Part shown: positions 55,873 to 64,000 of the stretch, in pieces
Position numbering within the stretch: position 1 is the stretch's first letter
Layout: every line of letters starts with the position of its first letter
Assembly: GCF_024790395.1 (NCBI RefSeq)
Contig: NZ_JAJISC010000007.1
Location: 124,001 to 188,000 of the forward strand
Direction of reading: 5' to 3'
DNA from: Halomonas dongshanensis
GTDB taxonomy: Bacteria; Pseudomonadota; Gammaproteobacteria; Pseudomonadales; Halomonadaceae
DNA length: 64,000 nt
Position numbers and translations under genes: made by a program
The notes under the pieces: model-generated
Databases searched by the model: none
The model's input: the letters and a program-made list of their open reading frames with translations, nothing else
What the model was told of the DNA's origin: nothing

Positions 55873-56355
55873 ATGAGTGAATACGACCCACGGCTCGACG
55901 CCGATCAATCCCGTTTATGCGGCGATGCGCTGCCACCCGTCGAGCAGCACGTACGCCAATACGAGACGGTTCGTAACGCCCATGAAACGGAGCTGATCGA
56001 AGACTACGTCGAGCTGATCGGTGATCTTATCGAACATCGCGGCGAAGCGCGTGCCGCCGACCTTGCCAATCGCATGGGGGTGAGCCAAGCGACGGTTTCC
56101 AAGATGATTCGTCGTCTCAACGAACTGGGCTTGGTCAATAGCCGTCCTTACCGCTCCCTGTTTCTGACCCAAGCGGGCCAGGATATGGCGCAAACTTCCC
56201 GCGCGCGTCACGATGTCGTGCTGCACTTCCTACGCGCCCTTGGCGTGCCCGACACCACTGCCCGTATCGATGCCGAAGGCATGGAGCATCACGTCAGCGA
56301 CGAGACGCTCACTATCATGCAGCGCTTTACAGAACGCCAGAGCGCCAACAACTAA
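55873..56355 (+). CDS. mntR: MntR-type manganese-responsive regulator (DtxR family)
   Basis: A 160-residue regulator. After an N-terminal extension, HETELIEDYVELIGDLIEHRGEARAADLANRMGVSQATVSKMIRRLNELGLV is the DtxR-type winged helix with Glu/Asp/His metal-site residues. The dimerisation helix GMEHHVSDETLTIMQRF supplies further Glu and His ligands. It lacks the SH3-like domain, as MntR does. No mntH or other Mn transporter lies next to it, so it acts on distant targets. Confidence 0.9.
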   Translation: MSEYDPRLDADQSRLCGDALPPVEQHVRQYETVRNAHETELIEDYVELIGDLIEHRGEARAADLANRMGVSQATVSKMIRRLNELGLVNSRPYRSLFLTQAGQDMAQTSRARHDVVLHFLRALGVPDTTARIDAEGMEHHVSDETLTIMQRFTERQSANN

Positions 56356-56359
56356 CCCC

Positions 56360-57073
56360 CTACAGCGCACGATAAGCCGATAACCGATTCACCTGTGTCA
56401 CGTCACCGTTCCAGATCATTTCGAGATGGGCCGTCTGTACCGCCTCAGTGACGTGGCGTGGCGTCATCAGCGCCCAGCAGTGGGCCTCTTGCCTGCGCAC
56501 CGAGTGATAGCGAAGCCCAGGCAGCTGACGGTACGCCGCTTCGCCCCACTGGCGCGACATGCGATAGTCATCCGGCGCATAAATCGGATGCGTGAGCGGC
56601 AGCACAGTAGCATCGCCACAGCCCCCTTCATCGAAGTCGAACTTTAGCGCGCGAAACACGAAGCGATCGTAGTGCAGCCCTTCTACGCGGCGCCAGTAGT
56701 GCTGTTGGTGATGTTTGACCTCGGCTATCGCGGTTTCCAGCGTATCGGCAAGATAGAGCACACCGAACTCGCCACGGCTAAACCGCGATCCGCTGGGATT
56801 GACGTGAGTGAAGGGCCCCGCCGCGTAGGAGCAGCCGCGAATACCGAACGGGATCTCCTTGGGCGGCAAGAGCGCAAGATTGCCCGCCTCGTTTTGCAAC
56901 CTTGGGTTGGTCAAGGCCTGAAGCGCATGGAGTGCCGCGAACTCTTCGGCATCGGCAACATCGTCAAAAAGCGCAATGGGGGGGAACTTGCTGTTGATCA
57001 AACGATGACCCACTTGACGGGCAGCGGGAAGACGCGGCAAGGCGGCAACGTCGTCAGCGCTTGCGGCTACCAC
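56360..57073 (-). CDS. RES-domain toxin (NAD+-degrading)
   Basis: A 237-residue RES protein, toxin half of a RES/Xre system; known members deplete NAD+ by phosphorolysis or hydrolysis. The family residues are visible: Arg in NPSGSRFSRGEFGVLYLADTLETAIAEV, Glu in the same segment, and Ser in LRYHSVRRQEAHC. It starts with GTG and overlaps the antitoxin's end by 7 nt, so the two are coupled. It converges with mntR. Confidence 0.88.
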   Translation of the reverse strand: MVAASADDVAALPRLPAARQVGHRLINSKFPPIALFDDVADAEEFAALHALQALTNPRLQNEAGNLALLPPKEIPFGIRGCSYAAGPFTHVNPSGSRFSRGEFGVLYLADTLETAIAEVKHHQQHYWRRVEGLHYDRFVFRALKFDFDEGGCGDATVLPLTHPIYAPDDYRMSRQWGEAAYRQLPGLRYHSVRRQEAHCWALMTPRHVTEAVQTAHLEMIWNGDVTQVNRLSAYRAL

Positions 57074-57495
57074 TGCCCACCTCGCAGGCTATCGATGCGC
57101 TTGAAGGTTTCATATAGCGCGGCGAACTCACCGCTACCCATGATGGCCAGTGGCGTACGACCGTTGAAGAACGGCGTGTGGTTGGGCATGTTGACGAAGC
57201 CATAGAGGTTCTCGGGGTTTTCGAACAGCAGCCGCAGCGTCGCATGGATATTGAGCACGTAGCTGATGCGCGCAAGCTGGTCGGCATCGAGCTTGATCGC
57301 GCTAAGATCATTACGCCGCGCCCGCGCGTAGGTACTGTGCGATACGCGCAGGATCGCCTCGCCCTGCTCTCCCGTTGCCTGCCATTTATCAAGAATGCGC
57401 ACGGCCGCTTTTAGACCTGTCGCGGCCGCCGCCTTGTTATCGGCGCTATGCTTATCGACACCGTGCTTATCGATACCATGCGCTACATCAAGCAT
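57067..57495 (-). CDS. Xre/MbcA/ParS-type antitoxin
   Basis: A 142-residue antitoxin. The N-terminal half is a Xre-like helical domain (GLKAAVRILDKWQATGEQGEAILRVSHSTYARAR), and the C-terminal half is the MbcA/ParS toxin-binding domain (NIHATLRLLFENPENLYGFVNMPNHTPFFNGRTPLAIMGSGEFAALYETFKRIDSLRGGQW). The ATG at 57495 has GGAGG upstream; an in-frame GTG four codons earlier is less likely. It should repress its own promoter. Confidence 0.88.
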   Translation of the reverse strand: MLDVAHGIDKHGVDKHSADNKAAAATGLKAAVRILDKWQATGEQGEAILRVSHSTYARARRNDLSAIKLDADQLARISYVLNIHATLRLLFENPENLYGFVNMPNHTPFFNGRTPLAIMGSGEFAALYETFKRIDSLRGGQW

Positions 57496-57520
57496 CGCTG
57501 CCTCCACTGAGTGATGAATC

Positions 57521-57559
57521 TACAAACACAAAATAAATAAATATGTATTTACAGACACA
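57521..57559. promoter_or_regulatory. Direct repeats in the RES/Xre promoter region
   Basis: TACAAACACA (57521-57530) and TACAGACACA (57550-57559), one mismatch in ten, lie 29 bp apart just upstream of the antitoxin start. An AT-rich stretch between them could hold the promoter. This is a candidate autoregulatory site. Confidence 0.45.
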
Positions 57560-57647
57560 CTAGCACAGTAAGCGTTCCGCGTCGTGGCGTTTTTCTATGC
57601 GCTCTTCTCCTGCGCTTTCATACCGATGTGTCTTTTGCCGCCCTAGC

Positions 57648-58091
57648 TCACTCCGCAGAGGCTTGCCCTTCTTCCGCTAAGCGCTCCAGGGCATCGAGTG
57701 CTTCAATGCTGGCATCGAGTTCGCGAGTCGCCTCATCAAGCTTGGCTTCACGCTCGCGAATCTCTTCGTCATCTTGCTCGGCAAGCGCTTCATCGAGATC
57801 GGCCTGGCGCTCTTCTACCTCTGCCCGATGCTCATCGACCTCCTCTTGGGCTTCGCGCAGAAGCCCTTCATCGGTGCAGTTTTCCTCGATTGCCGCTAAG
57901 GCCCGTTCCAACCCGCGCACGCGATGGGTATTGTGATGCTCGCGGGCGTACTCGAGCTGTGACTGTACATCGTCGCGCTTGATCGCGCAGAGCCTACCTC
58001 CAGCCTCCTCCTCGCCAATAGCGAGCGAGGAAAACGTCAAAGCGCCCATTACGCTGAGCGCACTCACAGCAACGATACGTTGCTTCTTCAT
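57648..58091 (-). CDS. DUF1090-family periplasmic protein (YqjC-like)
   Basis: A 147-residue protein with a signal peptide (MKKQRIVAVSALSVMGALTFSSLAIG). The segment LCAIKRDDVQSQLEYAREHHNTHRVRGLERALAAIEENCTDEGL is DUF1090 with its two Cys. A long charged helix follows (EEVDEHRAEVEERQADLDEAL..REREAKLDEATREL), probably coiled coil. Function is unknown. AGGAGGTG precedes the ATG, an unusually strong ribosome site. Confidence 0.82.
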   Translation of the reverse strand: MKKQRIVAVSALSVMGALTFSSLAIGEEEAGGRLCAIKRDDVQSQLEYAREHHNTHRVRGLERALAAIEENCTDEGLLREAQEEVDEHRAEVEERQADLDEALAEQDDEEIREREAKLDEATRELDASIEALDALERLAEEGQASAE

Positions 58092-58295
58092 AAACCACCT
58101 CCTGGAATCGTCACGCGCCTACGGCGTGCTTTCAAGATCGCACTGAGTATCGACCGCCTAGCATCATGACAAAATAGCAGCGTGACGAAAGCGTGATATG
58201 CATATCTAAAAACATAATTTAGGAATAAAAAAATATCTTTTATCATAAAAAAGAATAAGGAATATATTCCATATATGCCAGGGAGAGCCGTCTCA

Positions 58296-59243
58296 ATGAA
58301 TTTACAACAGCTGCGCATCGTACGTGAGACCGTACGCCGCCACTTCAATCTGACCGAGGCCTCTAACGCCCTGTTCACCTCACAGTCAGGCGCCAGCAAA
58401 CACATTCGCGATCTTGAGGACGAATTAGGAGTCGAGCTTTTCGAGCGTCGGGGCAAGCGCATTCTGGGGCTCACCGTGGCTGGCCAAGGGCTGATCGACT
58501 TCATCGAACGTATTCTCTTGGACGTCGAAAACCTCAAACGCTCGGCGCATCAGTTGACCCATGAGGATCAAGGGAGCCTCGGTATTGCCACAACGCATAC
58601 CCAGGCGCGCTATGCACTGCCGCCGATCATCGCTCGGTTCAAGCAGGCCTTTCCCAAGGTGCACCTGGAGCTACACCAGTGCGGCCCGGACGAGATCGTC
58701 TCGCTATTGAAAGCAGGCAAGGTGGATATCGGCATCGCCACCGAAGCGCTGCACGAAGAGAATCAGCTATTTGCCTGCTTTCCGTTCTACCACTGGTATC
58801 ACGGCGTCATCGTTCCCGACCATCACCCTTTGAACGACGCTGCCCCGTTGACGCTCGAGCGTATCGCCGAATATCCCATCGTCACCTATCACGATGGTTT
58901 TACCGGACGAACGCGTATCGACCAGGCCTTCGCCGCCGCCGAGCTCTATCCGGACATCGTGCTGACGGCGCTGGATGCCGACGTGATCAAGACTTATGTC
59001 GAGCTCGAGATGGGCGTAGGCGTCATCGCCTCGATGGCCTACCACGAGCAGCGCGACCGTGGCCTCACCCTGCTAGATGCAAGCGCACTGTTCCCGCGTA
59101 ACACCACCTACCTCGCGCTGCGCCGCGGCCACTTCTTACGCGGTTATGCCTATCAGTTCTTGAAGCTCTGCCGCGAGAACCTGGACGAAGAGACCGTGCA
59201 GCGGGTACTGGCAGGGCGCCAAGGCGATTTCGCTGGGCTATAG
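58296..59243 (+). CDS. cysB: CysB/Cbl-family LysR regulator
   Basis: A 315-residue regulator starting MNLQQLRIVRETVRRHFNLTEASNALFTSQSGASKHIRDLE, the CysB signature, with the effector domain elements ATTHTQARYALPPII and YHDGFTGRTRIDQAF. CysB controls sulfate assimilation in response to O- or N-acetylserine. It is immediately upstream of the sulfate ABC transporter operon on the same strand. CysB versus Cbl cannot be settled by eye. AT-rich DNA with a 12-bp palindrome (GGAATATATTCC, 58259-58270) precedes it. Confidence 0.88.
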   Translation: MNLQQLRIVRETVRRHFNLTEASNALFTSQSGASKHIRDLEDELGVELFERRGKRILGLTVAGQGLIDFIERILLDVENLKRSAHQLTHEDQGSLGIATTHTQARYALPPIIARFKQAFPKVHLELHQCGPDEIVSLLKAGKVDIGIATEALHEENQLFACFPFYHWYHGVIVPDHHPLNDAAPLTLERIAEYPIVTYHDGFTGRTRIDQAFAAAELYPDIVLTALDADVIKTYVELEMGVGVIASMAYHEQRDRGLTLLDASALFPRNTTYLALRRGHFLRGYAYQFLKLCRENLDEETVQRVLAGRQGDFAGL

Positions 59244-59368
59244 AGACGGCGCGCTTAAGCTAAAAAAGTAATAAGCAATCCATTTTATATTCGTTATTGA
59301 TTCTAAAGGCATTGCGTAGGCTATCCCTCATAACGTCATTGACTTACTCGCGACACAAGGGAACCGCC

Positions 59369-60436
59369 ATGAATCTCACCGCACCGCCCACGCTCTGGTC
59401 ACTTTCCAAACTCACCGCGTCGATTCTGATCGGCGGCGCGCTTCTAGGCGCCACCCTCGGCGTCAGCTCGCACGCTCAAGCACAGCCTGAGCGCGTCGAG
59501 CTGCTCAACGTCTCCTACGACCCAACCCGCGAGTTCTACCGCGCCTACAACCAGCTCTTCGCCGAGCACTGGCGCGAAGGGCACGACCAGGAAGTGACCG
59601 TACGCCAGTCGCATGGCGGCTCGGGCTCCCAGGGACGCTCGGTGATCGACGGCATCGATGCCGACGTGGTCACCCTGGCGCTGGCCTACGATATCGATGC
59701 GCTTCACGACCGGGGCAATCTGATTCCCGACGATTGGCAGACGCGGCTGCCGCACAATAGCTCCCCTTATACATCGACCATCGTGCTGCTAGTGCGCAAC
59801 GGTAACCCTAAGAACATTCAGGGCTGGGACGACTTGATTCGCGACGACGTCGAGGTAATCACGCCCAACCCCAAGACCTCCGGCGGCGCGCGCTGGAACT
59901 TCCTAGCGCTCTGGGGCTATGGCTTGGAGCAGTTCGACGGCGACGAGGAGCAGACCTTCGATTTCGTCCGCCAGGTCTTCGAGAACGTCCCGGTGCTCGA
60001 CTCCGGCGCGCGCGGAGCCACCAACACCTTCGTTCAGCGCCGCCTGGGCGACGTCTTGCTTGCCTGGGAGAACGAAGCGATCCTCTCGGTGGAGCAGCTG
60101 GGTCAGGGCGATTTCGAGATCGTAGTGCCCGAGCAGAGCATTCTGGCCGAGCCGCCCGTGGCCGTGGTCGATGCCAACGTCGAGCGTAAGGGCACCCGCG
60201 ATGTCGCCGAAGGCTATCTCGAGTATCTCTACTCCGATGAGGCCCAAGCATTGGCCGCGCAGCACTACTATCGCCCCATCGACGAGGCGGTGCTGGCCGA
60301 GTATGCCGATACCTTCCCGTCGCTTGAGCTGTTCACTATCGACGAGGTCTTTGGCGGCTGGCGTGAGGCGCAGGCGCGCTTCTTCAACGACGGCGGCGTT
60401 TTCGATGAAATTCTGGAAGCGATCAACGCCCCCTGA
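59369..60436 (+). CDS. sbp: Sulfate-binding periplasmic protein
   Basis: A 355-residue solute-binding protein. An extended signal peptide (ILIGGALLGATLGVSSHAQA) precedes VELLNVSYDPTREFYRAYNQLF, and sulfate-site segments are QSHGGSGSQGRSVIDGIDADVVTLALAYD, NPKTSGGARWNFLALWGYGL and DSGARGATNTFVQRRLGDVL. The ATG at 59369 (AAGGGA upstream) was preferred over a 24-codon longer frame. It is first gene of the sulfate uptake operon. Confidence 0.93.
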   Translation: MNLTAPPTLWSLSKLTASILIGGALLGATLGVSSHAQAQPERVELLNVSYDPTREFYRAYNQLFAEHWREGHDQEVTVRQSHGGSGSQGRSVIDGIDADVVTLALAYDIDALHDRGNLIPDDWQTRLPHNSSPYTSTIVLLVRNGNPKNIQGWDDLIRDDVEVITPNPKTSGGARWNFLALWGYGLEQFDGDEEQTFDFVRQVFENVPVLDSGARGATNTFVQRRLGDVLLAWENEAILSVEQLGQGDFEIVVPEQSILAEPPVAVVDANVERKGTRDVAEGYLEYLYSDEAQALAAQHYYRPIDEAVLAEYADTFPSLELFTIDEVFGGWREAQARFFNDGGVFDEILEAINAP

Positions 60437-60519
60437 TTTGCCCTGATAGTCGCCTCGTTCCATCTCTCGCCGGGGCGCGCTCCTCGGCGAGAGATAACGC
60501 CAGTCGAAGGAATATCGTC

Positions 60520-61350
60520 ATGTCGATCACGCTTGCCCGTCGTCGCGTCATACCGGGCTTCGGTCTGACCATGGGGTTCACCCTGCTCTACATGGGGCTG
60601 ATCTTTCTGGTGCCGGTCGGCGCCTTTTTGCTCTACACCACGACCATGAGCTGGGACACCTTCTGGCACGCCGTGACCCAGCGCCAGGTCGTGGCCTCCT
60701 ACAAGCTCTCCTTTGGGGGCTCGCTCATCGCCGCCACGATCAACCTGTTCTTCGGTGCGCTGCTGGCCTGGGTATTGGTGCGCTACCGTTTTCCCGGCAA
60801 GCGCTTGATCGATGCGCTGGTCGATCTGCCCTTCGCTCTGCCCACGGCGGTGGCGGGGATCGCGCTGGTCACCCTTTACGCCAGCACCGGTTGGGTCGGG
60901 CAGTACCTCGAACTCTTTGGCGTGCGCGTCGCCTACACCCAGCTCGGCGTGGTCGTGGCGCTGACCTATATCGGTCTGCCTTTCGTCGTGCGCACCGTAC
61001 AGCCGGTGCTAGAGGATCTGGAAGCCGAGTGGGAGGAGGCCTCGGCAAGCCTCGGAGCCGACCGTTTCACGACCATTCGTCGGGTCATCTTTCCCGCGCT
61101 TTTTCCGGCGCTGCTGACCGGCTACGCCCTGGCGTTCGCGCGCGCGCTGGGCGAGTACGGTTCGGTGGTCTTCATCTCGGGCAATCTGCCCTTTCGCACC
61201 GAAATCACGCCGCTATTGATCGTCGCCAAAGCCGAGCAGTACGACTACCACGGCGCCGCCGCCATCGGCACGGTGATGCTCGTCGTCGCCTTCGCGATGC
61301 TGCTGGTCATCAACGGCCTGCAGTGGTGGACCAGCCGTCGTCACGGTTAA
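60520..61350 (+). CDS. cysT: Sulfate ABC transporter permease CysT
   Basis: A 276-residue inner membrane permease with about six membrane segments and the EAA loop EEASASLGADRFTTIRRVIFPALFPALLTG that docks the ATPase. It forms the channel with CysW. It follows sbp by 83 bp. Confidence 0.94.
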   Translation: MSITLARRRVIPGFGLTMGFTLLYMGLIFLVPVGAFLLYTTTMSWDTFWHAVTQRQVVASYKLSFGGSLIAATINLFFGALLAWVLVRYRFPGKRLIDALVDLPFALPTAVAGIALVTLYASTGWVGQYLELFGVRVAYTQLGVVVALTYIGLPFVVRTVQPVLEDLEAEWEEASASLGADRFTTIRRVIFPALFPALLTGYALAFARALGEYGSVVFISGNLPFRTEITPLLIVAKAEQYDYHGAAAIGTVMLVVAFAMLLVINGLQWWTSRRHG

Positions 61351-61368
61351 TTAGCAAGGGAGCTTAGA

Positions 61369-62289
61369 GTGAACACATCCAATCAAGCGGCGAGCGAGGT
61401 GGATCGAGCCGATACGCCTACGGCCAGTGATAACGACGCGCTGGCCAAACGCTGGCGTCGCGCCACCGAGGAGCCCGCCTGGCTCAAGGTAACGCTGATC
61501 ACCGTTGCCCTCGCCTTCGTTGCGCTGTTTCTGGTGCTACCGCTCTCCGTCGTGCTCTTTGGGGCCTTCGAGCGCGGCATCGCGACCTGGCTCGAGGCCA
61601 TTCGCGACCCCGATGCGCTATCGGCCATTCGTCTGACGCTTTTGATCGTCGCCATCGTGGTACCGCTCAATACCCTGTTCGGCATCGCCGCGGCCTGGGC
61701 CATCGCCAAGTTCGAGTTTCGCGGCAAGCCGATTCTGATCTCGCTGATCGACATGCCGTTTGCCATTTCGCCGGTGGTGGTGGGGCTGATCTTCGTCATC
61801 CTGTTCGGCTCCCAGGGTTGGCTCGGGCCTTGGCTCGCCGCCCATGATCTGCGCATCATCTTCGCCGTTCCCGGCATCGTCATCGTCATCGCTTTTGGCA
61901 CCCTACCGTTCATTGCCCGCGAGCTGATTCCCTTGATGCAGCAGCAGGGCAAAGAGGAAGAGGAAGCCTCTCTTACCCTTGGCGCCAGCGGCTTCAAGAC
62001 CTTCTGGCACGTCACCCTGCCCAACATCAAGTGGGGGCTGATCTACGGCATCATTTTGTGTAACGCCCGGGCGATGGGGGAGTTCGGCGCCGTTGCCGTG
62101 GTGTCCGGGCGCATTCGGGGCGAAACCAACACCGTGCCGCTGCATATCGAGGTGCTCTACAACGAGTACATGTTCACCGCCGCCTTCGCCGTTTCGTCAC
62201 TGCTAACTGGGCTTGCGCTGGTCACCATCGCAATCAAAAGCGTCGTCGAGTGGCAAGACGAGCGTCGCCAGCGCCGCGCCGCCGCCTGA
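61369..62289 (+). CDS. cysW: Sulfate ABC transporter permease CysW
   Basis: A 306-residue permease starting with GTG. A polar N-terminal extension of about 40 residues precedes six membrane segments. The EAA loop is EEASLTLGASGFKTFWHVTLPNIKWGLIYG. It is 18 bp after cysT and 36 bp before cysA. Confidence 0.94.
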   Translation: MNTSNQAASEVDRADTPTASDNDALAKRWRRATEEPAWLKVTLITVALAFVALFLVLPLSVVLFGAFERGIATWLEAIRDPDALSAIRLTLLIVAIVVPLNTLFGIAAAWAIAKFEFRGKPILISLIDMPFAISPVVVGLIFVILFGSQGWLGPWLAAHDLRIIFAVPGIVIVIAFGTLPFIARELIPLMQQQGKEEEEASLTLGASGFKTFWHVTLPNIKWGLIYGIILCNARAMGEFGAVAVVSGRIRGETNTVPLHIEVLYNEYMFTAAFAVSSLLTGLALVTIAIKSVVEWQDERRQRRAAA

Positions 62290-62325
62290 GCCTAACGTTT
62301 AACGCTTTATCACAGGGATTTTCGC

Positions 62326-63405
62326 ATGAGCATCGAAATCGACCGCGTCAATAAACGCTTTCGCGACTTCGTCGCGGTGGACGACGTCAGCCTGACCTTT
62401 CGCGAAGGTGAGCTGACCGCCCTGCTCGGCCCTTCGGGGTCGGGCAAGACCACGCTACTGCGCATCATCGCCGGGCTCGAGCAGCCCGATACCGGGCGCA
62501 TTCGCTTTCACGGTGAAGATACCACCGACCTACACGTGAGTAAGCGTGGCGTCGGCTTCGTCTTTCAGCACTACGCGCTGTTCAAGCACATGACGGTGTT
62601 TCAAAACGTCGCCTATGGATTGACCGTACGCCCGCGCGCTACGCGCCCTACTAAAGATGAGATCAAGCAGAAGGTCATGCGCCTTCTGGAGCTCGTTCAG
62701 CTCGACTGGACCGCCCACCGCTACCCGCATCAACTCTCCGGCGGCCAGCGCCAGCGAATCGCGCTGGCCCGAGCGCTGGCGGTCGAGCCCAAGGTGCTGC
62801 TGCTCGACGAGCCCTTCGGCGCGCTGGATGCCAAGGTGCGCGCCGAGCTCAGGCGCTGGCTGCGCCGCCTGCACGACGATATCCACGTCACCAGCGTGTT
62901 CGTCACCCACGATCAGGAGGAAGCGCTCGAAGTCTCCGACCGGGTCGTGGTGATGAACAAGGGTCGCGTCGAGCAAGATGGCTCACCCGAGGAGGTCTAC
63001 GACCACCCGGCTAACCCATTCGTCTACCGCTTCTTGGGTAACGTCAATCTCTTCGAGGCACGAGTGCATCAGGGTAGCGCCCATATCGGCGGCATCGCCC
63101 TGCCCGCACCGGAGTACGCCGACCAGCGCAACGAGCACGGGCACGCCTACGTGCGCCCTCACGAGATCGAGGTGTTCGCGCGCCAAGAGCACGCCGACGC
63201 ATTGCCCGCCAAGGTGGAGCTGGTATCGGTGGTCGGTCCCGCCGTGCGTTTGGAACTGCACACCGATGCCAGCGACGCATTGGTTCACGCCGAGCTCCCC
63301 AAGCATCGCTACCGCGCCCTGGGTCTTTCTCAGGGCAGCGACGCCTGGATTCGCCCGCTACATAGCCGGGTGTTTCTACCCGATGAGCGCGTGCTCAATG
63401 GCTAA
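62326..63405 (+). CDS. cysA: Sulfate ABC transporter ATPase CysA
   Basis: A 359-residue ATPase. Walker A is [20 protein letters not shown], the signature is [16 protein letters not shown], Walker B is [13 protein letters not shown] and the switch His is in [13 protein letters not shown]-terminal TOBE-like domain follows ([14 protein letters not shown]). It completes the sbp-cysTWA transporter. Confidence 0.95.
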   Translation: MSIEIDRVNKRFRDFVAVDDVSLTFREGELTALLGPSGSGKTTLLRIIAGLEQPDTGRIRFHGEDTTDLHVSKRGVGFVFQHYALFKHMTVFQNVAYGLTVRPRATRPTKDEIKQKVMRLLELVQLDWTAHRYPHQLSGGQRQRIALARALAVEPKVLLLDEPFGALDAKVRAELRRWLRRLHDDIHVTSVFVTHDQEEALEVSDRVVVMNKGRVEQDGSPEEVYDHPANPFVYRFLGNVNLFEARVHQGSAHIGGIALPAPEYADQRNEHGHAYVRPHEIEVFARQEHADALPAKVELVSVVGPAVRLELHTDASDALVHAELPKHRYRALGLSQGSDAWIRPLHSRVFLPDERVLNG

Positions 63406-63571
63406 GCGCCTGCTTGGCAGTTGGCAGCGCCTCATCGCTCGGGCGTGTAGCGCATCGCACGCGCCAAACGGTGCCTCTGCCTTTGGCCCCCGCGATATCG
63501 TCGATTGGCTGGATGCGCCTTGAGCCTTGTGGGCTGCTACACTGCTCGGCGTCTTCGCCCGAGGAGTCACC

Positions 63572-63961
63572 ATGACGCGCACCCACCACCCCGCCCCCAC
63601 TTTCCAGCTGCGCCTGGCCCTTGCCCGCGACGTGGTCATCGGGCCTGGAAAAGCAGCACTGCTCGATGCAGTCGAGCGTACGGGGTCGATCTCCGCTGCC
63701 GGGCGCACGCTCAATATGAGCTACAAAAAAGCCTGGCAGCTCATCGACACCATGAACCGCCACTTTTCCGCGCCGCTGGTTGTGACGCAGGCGGGTGGCC
63801 ATGAGCGTGGCGGCGCGCAGTTGACCGAACTAGGTCGGCAGGTATTGGCTCACTATCGCGCGCTCGAACGCAAACTTTCACCGAGCGTGTCGGCCGAGGC
63901 CCAGGCGCTGATCGACCTATTGGGCAGACCCGCTGATGCTTCCCCGCTTGATTCTACTTAA
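63572..63961 (+). CDS. ModE N-terminal-type winged-helix regulator
   Basis: A 129-residue DNA-binding protein of the ModE N-terminal (LysR-like HTH) type: KAALLDAVERTGSISAAGRTLNMSYKKAWQLIDTMNRHF, then LTELGRQVLAHYRALERKL. The molybdate-binding domains of full ModE are absent. The ATG at 63572 has GAGGAG upstream. It follows cysA, so it may sense oxyanion supply or regulate a neighbour beyond the window; that is inference. Confidence 0.82.
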   Translation: MTRTHHPAPTFQLRLALARDVVIGPGKAALLDAVERTGSISAAGRTLNMSYKKAWQLIDTMNRHFSAPLVVTQAGGHERGGAQLTELGRQVLAHYRALERKLSPSVSAEAQALIDLLGRPADASPLDST

Positions 63962-64000
63962 GCGACTAGATATGCTCCGCTATATCCAAACGGACACAAC

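Noticed and set aside
63397..63523. 41-codon ORF ([10 protein letters not shown]) overlapping the cysA stop
   Set aside because: There is no recognisable family, only an overlap start and no clear ribosome site; too short to support.
1..64000. CRISPR array or integrated prophage
   Set aside because: No regularly spaced direct repeats with unique spacers, and no phage structural, integrase or lysis genes were seen.

Overview
The window looks like a chromosomal segment of a halophilic gammaproteobacterium of the Halomonadaceae (Halomonas-like). This rests on GC-rich coding sequence throughout, gammaproteobacterial gene sets and orders (ruvC-fmdB/aspS, HMA/osmC/uvrB, tRNA-Pro-Arg-His-His, regBA, gcv genes, cysTWA) and protein sequence character. 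The assignment is by recognition only; no database search was run.

Region by region. 1-17.1 kb is housekeeping, mostly on the minus strand: ruvA (cut by the window edge), ruvC, aspS, an fmdB-type zinc ribbon, a D-2-hydroxyacid dehydrogenase, acylphosphatase, a YihY/BrkB membrane protein, a LysR regulator, cardiolipin synthase, class I fumarase, endonuclease VIII, an HMA-like protein/OsmC/uvrB operon, ygfZ, a TatD nuclease and prfC. At 17.4-18.0 kb is a small unknown gene overlapping a DUF2335 membrane protein. 18-29 kb carries a D-amino-acid dehydrogenase, four tRNA genes, folD-mtn, pyrC, a RegB/RegA redox two-component system, 3-hydroxybutyrate dehydrogenase, a glutaredoxin, a divergent DUF1338-like protein and the two subunits of a 3-oxoacid CoA-transferase. 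29-38 kb has an acyltransferase, a LysM/degenerate-M23 lipoprotein and the glycine cleavage genes: gcvT and an AGCS symporter on the minus strand diverge from gcvH and gcvP, with a perfect 18-bp palindrome between them. 38-41.7 kb has ppnN, a TauE/SafE permease and two small proteins.

The standout is 42.1-49.0 kb, a visibly AT-richer island ending beside a decayed IS30-type transposase. It encodes a GHMP kinase resembling L-threonine kinase PduX, a cysteine-synthase-fold PLP enzyme, an 855-residue fusion of an ATP-grasp ligase with an argininosuccinate-lyase-like domain, a formyltransferase and a LysE exporter, all tightly packed on the plus strand, with an AraC regulator facing them. I interpret this as a compact pathway for an exported, probably N-formylated amino-acid or dipeptide-like metabolite. 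The most economical scheme is phosphorylation of Thr or Ser, beta-replacement of the phosphate by aspartate, loss of fumarate to leave a diamino acid, ATP-grasp ligation and formylation. The product is unknown and this scheme is inference.

50-64 kb returns to GC-rich core and accessory genes: an acidic secreted protein, a Na+/H+ antiporter-family protein diverging from a GntP-family permease, a CPA2 antiporter with an RCK domain, mntR with an inverted-repeat operator candidate, a RES/Xre toxin-antitoxin pair, a DUF1090 protein, and a sulfate uptake locus (CysB-type regulator, Sbp, CysT, CysW, CysA) followed by a ModE-type winged-helix regulator.
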